Shown here: positions 6,661 through 9,409 of the stretch, piece by piece | How the letters are laid out: the number at the start of each line of letters is the position of its first letter | Position numbering within the stretch: position 1 is the stretch's first letter | Assembly (NCBI GenBank): GCA_007123655.1 | Contig: SKKR01000013.1 | Coordinates: forward strand, 1 to 9,409 | Origin: Thermomicrobiaceae bacterium | Lineage (GTDB): Bacteria > Chloroflexota > Chloroflexia > Thermomicrobiales > Thermomicrobiaceae | DNA length: 9,409 nucleotides | Reading direction: 5' to 3' | Made by a program: the position numbers and the translations under genes | The notes under the pieces: model-generated | The model's input: only the letters and a program-made list of their open reading frames with translations | Told to the model about the DNA's origin: nothing | Database searches by the model: none

Positions 6661-8742
6661 GTGCCGAACGATAACTCGGATACGGTGCTCATCTCGCTGA
6701 TTCTGGCCACCGCGGCCGGAGCAGCGGCGATTATTTACGGGGCATTCCTCGCGAAGTGGGTGCTCGACCGGGAGACCGGAAACGAACGCATGCGGCAGAT
6801 CGCCGACGCCATTCAGGAAGGTGCCGAGGCGTACATGAAGCGACAGTTCACGATGGTTGCGATCGTGGCCGTCGTGATTACCATAGCCCTGGCGATTCTC
6901 CTCAATATTGCGACCGCCGCTGGCTTCCTTCTCGGCGCCGTAGCCTCAGGCATGGCGGGATTCTTCGGGATGTCCGTCGCGGTTCGGTCAAACGTTCGCA
7001 CCGCGCAGGCGGCCGAGCGCGGACTCGGTTCCGCACTGCTGGTGGCCTTCCGGGGTGGTACGGTCACCGGACTGTTCGTCGTCGGACTCGCCCTCCTCTC
7101 GGTTGCAGTCTTCTACTGGATCACGCGTGATGTCACCGCGTTGGTCGGGCTCGCGTTCGGCGGCAGCCTGATTTCCGTCTTCGCTCGGATTGGCGGTGGG
7201 ATCTACACCAAGGCCGCCGACGTTGGCGCCGACCTCGTCGGAAAAGTCGAGGCCGGGATCCCGGAAGATGACCCCAGAAATCCGGCGGTTATTGCCGACA
7301 ATGTGGGGGACAACGTTGGCGACTGCGCCGGGATGGCAGCCGACCTGTTCGAAACCTACGCCGTGACCGCGATCGCCGCGATGCTCCTCGGCAGCCTGGT
7401 GTTCGATACCGAGCTCGCGATCATCTTCCCGCTCGTCATCGGCGCCGCCTCGATTGTCGCGTCCATCATCGGGACGTTCTTCGTCAAACTGGATAGCAGT
7501 CAGTCCATCATGCGGGCGCTGTACAAGGGGCTCGCGGTCAGTATGGTCCTGGGAGTGATCGCGTTCCTGCCGGTCACCTGGTGGCTAATGGGCGACAACC
7601 CGATCATCGGCGCCGACGATATTTCCATGTTCGGTCTGACCTTCGGGTTCTCGGCAACCACCAAGCTGTTTCTCTCCGCCATGCTTGGAGTTCTGGTGAC
7701 GCTCGGCGTGGTCATCTTCACGGAGTACTACACTTCGGAGAAATTCGCGCCGGTCAAGCAGATCGCCGAGGCATCCGAGAGCGGGCACGGCACCAACATC
7801 ATCTCTGGGCTGGCTATCGCGATGCGTTCGACGTTGGCACCGATCGTCATGATCACGCTCGCGATCTATATCGCGTACAACCTCACAGTTGCACCGGACA
7901 ACCTGACGGCTGGTCTCTACGGTATCGCGGTAGCTGCCATGGCCATGCTCTCCATGGCCGGGATCATCGTGGCGATCGACTCGTTCGGTCCGATCACGGA
8001 CAACGCCGGCGGCATCGCTGAGATGGCCGAAATGCCGGATGAGGTTCGGGCGGTGACCGACCCGCTCGATGCTGTTGGCAATACGACGAAGGCCGTCACA
8101 AAGGCCTACGCGATCGGTTCCGCCGGACTGGCCGCCCTGGTACTGTTCGCGTCCTTCTTCCTGGAAATCGCAGAAGACGTGATCTTCGACATTGCCAATC
8201 CGAACGTGCTGATCGGGTTGTTTATCGGTGGTGCGTTGCCGTTCTTCTTCGGTGGCCTGCTCATGGATGCGGTCGGAAAGGCCGGCGCAGCGGTCGTGGA
8301 AGAGGTGCGGCGGCAGTTCCGGGAGATCCCCGGCATCCTGGAAGGTACGGCCCGTCCGGAGTACGGCACGGCCGTCGACATCGTCACCCGGCAGGCACTG
8401 CGCGAGATGATGCTGCCGGCGCTCTTGCCGGTCGCAACACCGATCCTCGTCGGCGTGACGCTTGGCAAGGAAGCGGTCGGCGGGGTGTTGATCGGCTCGA
8501 TCGTCACCGGTCTGTTCGTCGCCATTTCAATGGTTACGGGCGGTGGTGCATGGGACAATGCCAAAAAGCTGATCGAATCCGGCGCGCACGGTGGGAAGAA
8601 CAGCCCGGCGCACCAGGCCGCGGTTACCGGTGACACGGTCGGCGACCCGTACAAGGACACGGCAGGACCGGCGATCAATCCGATGATCAAGGTCGTCAAC
8701 GTGGTCGCAATCCTGCTGGTGTTCGCAATGGGCTGGAACTGA
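6661..8742 (+). CDS. hppA: Membrane-bound proton-pumping inorganic pyrophosphatase, K+-independent type
   Basis: The 693-residue integral membrane enzyme hydrolyses pyrophosphate and moves H+ out of the cytoplasm. The length and many hydrophobic segments fit the 16-helix family. Substrate and Mg-binding motifs are [14 protein letters not shown] (178-191), [20 protein letters not shown] (203-222), [16 protein letters not shown] (440-455) and [18 protein letters not shown] (657-674), all with their aspartates. In [13 protein letters not shown] (473-485) the position equivalent to 460 of the Carboxydothermus enzyme is K477, and position 463 is T480. This K/T pair is the known signature of K+-independent pumps, which transport H+, not Na+. 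GTG at 6661 is preceded by GGGGAGAGGGG (6645-6655), and the first helix begins soon after. The gene stands alone, 258 bp after coxD, so it likely has its own promoter. Its substrate PPi is made by Acs among many other reactions. Confidence 0.97.
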   Translation: MPNDNSDTVLISLILATAAGAAAIIYGAFLAKWVLDRETGNERMRQIADAIQEGAEAYMKRQFTMVAIVAVVITIALAILLNIATAAGFLLGAVASGMAGFFGMSVAVRSNVRTAQAAERGLGSALLVAFRGGTVTGLFVVGLALLSVAVFYWITRDVTALVGLAFGGSLISVFARIGGGIYTKAADVGADLVGKVEAGIPEDDPRNPAVIADNVGDNVGDCAGMAADLFETYAVTAIAAMLLGSLVFDTELAIIFPLVIGAASIVASIIGTFFVKLDSSQSIMRALYKGLAVSMVLGVIAFLPVTWWLMGDNPIIGADDISMFGLTFGFSATTKLFLSAMLGVLVTLGVVIFTEYYTSEKFAPVKQIAEASESGHGTNIISGLAIAMRSTLAPIVMITLAIYIAYNLTVAPDNLTAGLYGIAVAAMAMLSMAGIIVAIDSFGPITDNAGGIAEMAEMPDEVRAVTDPLDAVGNTTKAVTKAYAIGSAGLAALVLFASFFLEIAEDVIFDIANPNVLIGLFIGGALPFFFGGLLMDAVGKAGAAVVEEVRRQFREIPGILEGTARPEYGTAVDIVTRQALREMMLPALLPVATPILVGVTLGKEAVGGVLIGSIVTGLFVAISMVTGGGAWDNAKKLIESGAHGGKNSPAHQAAVTGDTVGDPYKDTAGPAINPMIKVVNVVAILLVFAMGWN

Positions 8743-8767
8743 CGCTCCTCAGAGAAGATGTTCCTCA

Positions 8768-8797
8768 AACGCGGTGGCCAGTCCTGGCCGCCGCGTT
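8768..8797 (+). terminator. Strong hairpin terminator after hppA
   Basis: AACGCGGTGGCCAG (8768-8781) pairs with CTGGCCGCCGCGTT (8784-8797) over 14 positions with one T-G wobble and a tiny loop. It lies 25 bp past the hppA stop. The following TTCATTCATCT is only T-enriched. On the minus strand the stem is flanked by TGAGGAA, so it would be less suited to leftward termination. Confidence 0.6.
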
Positions 8798-8809
8798 CAT
8801 TCATCTCCC

Positions 8810-8844
8810 TGACCTTTCGGTCACGGCAATGAAGGGAGTCATTG
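8810..8844. repeat. Two small hairpins in the convergent gap
   Basis: TGACC-TTTC-GGTCA (8810-8823) and CAATGA-AGGGAG-TCATTG (8827-8844) are perfect 5-bp and 6-bp stems three bases apart. They sit between the terminators of the convergent genes and could add to transcript-end structure. Confidence 0.3.
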
Positions 8845-8855
8845 AACGGAAGAGA

Positions 8856-8883
8856 AGCCTCGCGGGCCAGCCCGTCCGAGGCT
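8856..8883 (-). terminator. Terminator of the ribokinase-like gene
   Basis: Read on the minus strand, AGCCTCG (8883-8877) begins within the stop codon TAG (8884-8882) and pairs with CGAGGCT (8862-8856). An inner CGGG/CCCG stem with a CTGG loop sits inside and a two-base bulge separates the two stems. TCTCTTCC follows, a fair pyrimidine-rich tract for Rho-independent termination. Confidence 0.55.
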
Positions 8884-9409
8884 ACGCTCTCGCGGAATGT
8901 AGCTCGATGAACTGCTCGAGTTCTGATCTGGTCGGCTGCGCCGCCTGGGCGCCCGCACGCTGCACCGCAAACGTCCCGGCCATCACCGCGAACCGCGCGG
9001 CGTCCGATGGCGACTTCCCTTCCGCCAGTGACGCGGCAAACGCGCCGACCGAGGTGTCACCGGCACCAGTCGTATCCACGACGTCGACCTTCGGAGCCGC
9101 AATTGCCACACGCTCGTTTTCGTCCTCGATGACGGCTCCGGCCGCACCAAGCGTGGCAAACACGATCTCTGGTCCGGCTGATCTGAGTTCAGAGACCGCG
9201 GCAGGTGCATCGTCAACCGAAACCGGCGGGCGATCGAGAAGCTGTCCTGCTTCGATCTCATTTACGACAAGCACGTCGATGAGCTCGAGCAGGGATGCCG
9301 TTCCCGGCACGTACGGCGCGGTGTTGACGATGCTGCGAGCGCTTGCCTGCCGGGCGAGTTCGAGCGTCGTCCGGACGGTCTCGAACGGAAGCTCCAGTTG
9401 CAGAAGAAC
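8882..9409 (-). CDS. rbsK: PfkB-family sugar kinase, probably ribokinase, C-terminal 175 residues
   Basis: The minus-strand frame runs from the right edge to TAG at 8884-8882; a full ribokinase has about 300 residues, so the N-terminal substrate-binding part is missing. The fragment starts with LLQLELPFETV, followed by IVNTAPYVPG, matching the ribokinase stretch before the NxxE motif, seen here as VVNEIEAG (49-55). The ATP-site region FATLGAAGAV leads to the PfkB signature DTTGAGD (112-118), whose last aspartate is the catalytic base. Near the end, VQRAGAQAAQPTRSEL resembles the ribokinase C-terminus, where a monovalent-cation loop lies. The enzyme would phosphorylate a sugar such as ribose with ATP in the cytosol. 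PfkB members are similar to one another, so another sugar or nucleoside substrate remains possible. It converges on hppA and shares no operon with it. Confidence 0.8.
   Translation of the reverse strand, partial: VLLQLELPFETVRTTLELARQASARSIVNTAPYVPGTASLLELIDVLVVNEIEAGQLLDRPPVSVDDAPAAVSELRSAGPEIVFATLGAAGAVIEDENERVAIAAPKVDVVDTTGAGDTSVGAFAASLAEGKSPSDAARFAVMAGTFAVQRAGAQAAQPTRSELEQFIELHSARA

Noticed and set aside
8106..8804. Minus-strand open frame of 232 codons under the end of hppA
   Set aside because: It is antisense to the conserved PPase C-terminus, is rich in Ser, Thr, Pro and Ala, runs through the hppA terminator, and shows no recognisable motif.
1..9409. Signs of a mobile element, defence system or horizontally acquired island
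   Set aside because: I saw no transposase, integrase, phage, toxin, nuclease or CRISPR pattern. All genes are housekeeping-like, and composition looks even by eye across the window.

Overview
The window carries an aerobic energy-metabolism locus from a moderately GC-rich bacterium. It holds the 5' part of an acetyl-CoA synthetase gene, a small zinc-ribbon membrane protein of the DUF983 family, a four-gene operon for a caa3-type (A1 family) cytochrome c oxidase, a proton-pumping pyrophosphatase, and the 3' part of a ribokinase-like gene. No mobile element, CRISPR array, tRNA or rRNA is visible. Subunit I with 14 predicted helices, a 5-helix subunit III and a lipoprotein subunit II fused to cytochrome c fit Bacillota, Deinococcota and Chloroflexota. 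Together with the GC-rich composition and the mix of ATG and GTG starts, a Chloroflexota (Thermomicrobia-like) source is my best guess, but it is inference.

Layout: acs (1-1410, minus, running off the left edge) and the DUF983 gene (1561-1995, minus) point left. A 383-bp divergent intergenic region (1996-2378) separates them from the rightward operon coxB (2379), coxA (3538), coxC (5381) and coxD (6097-6402). That intergenic region holds a sigma70-like promoter for coxB, a hairpin in the coxB leader, two further inverted repeats, and an 11-bp-period direct repeat beside a possible -10 box for the DUF983 gene. Inverted repeats follow coxD. A 258-bp spacer with short repeated motifs leads into hppA (6661-8742, plus). 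The 139-bp convergent gap to the ribokinase-like gene (8882-9409, minus, running off the right edge) is packed with hairpins, including probable terminators for both genes.

Functional reading: Acs activates acetate and releases AMP and pyrophosphate. A membrane pyrophosphatase with a K+-independent H+-pump signature can recover that pyrophosphate as proton-motive force. The caa3 oxidase passes electrons from cytochrome c to oxygen and pumps protons across the same membrane. The DUF983 protein lies divergently next to the oxidase operon and may help its assembly or function, but that is unproven. The families are recognisable and conventional. I found no convincing undescribed system; the most interesting signals are in the regulatory DNA.
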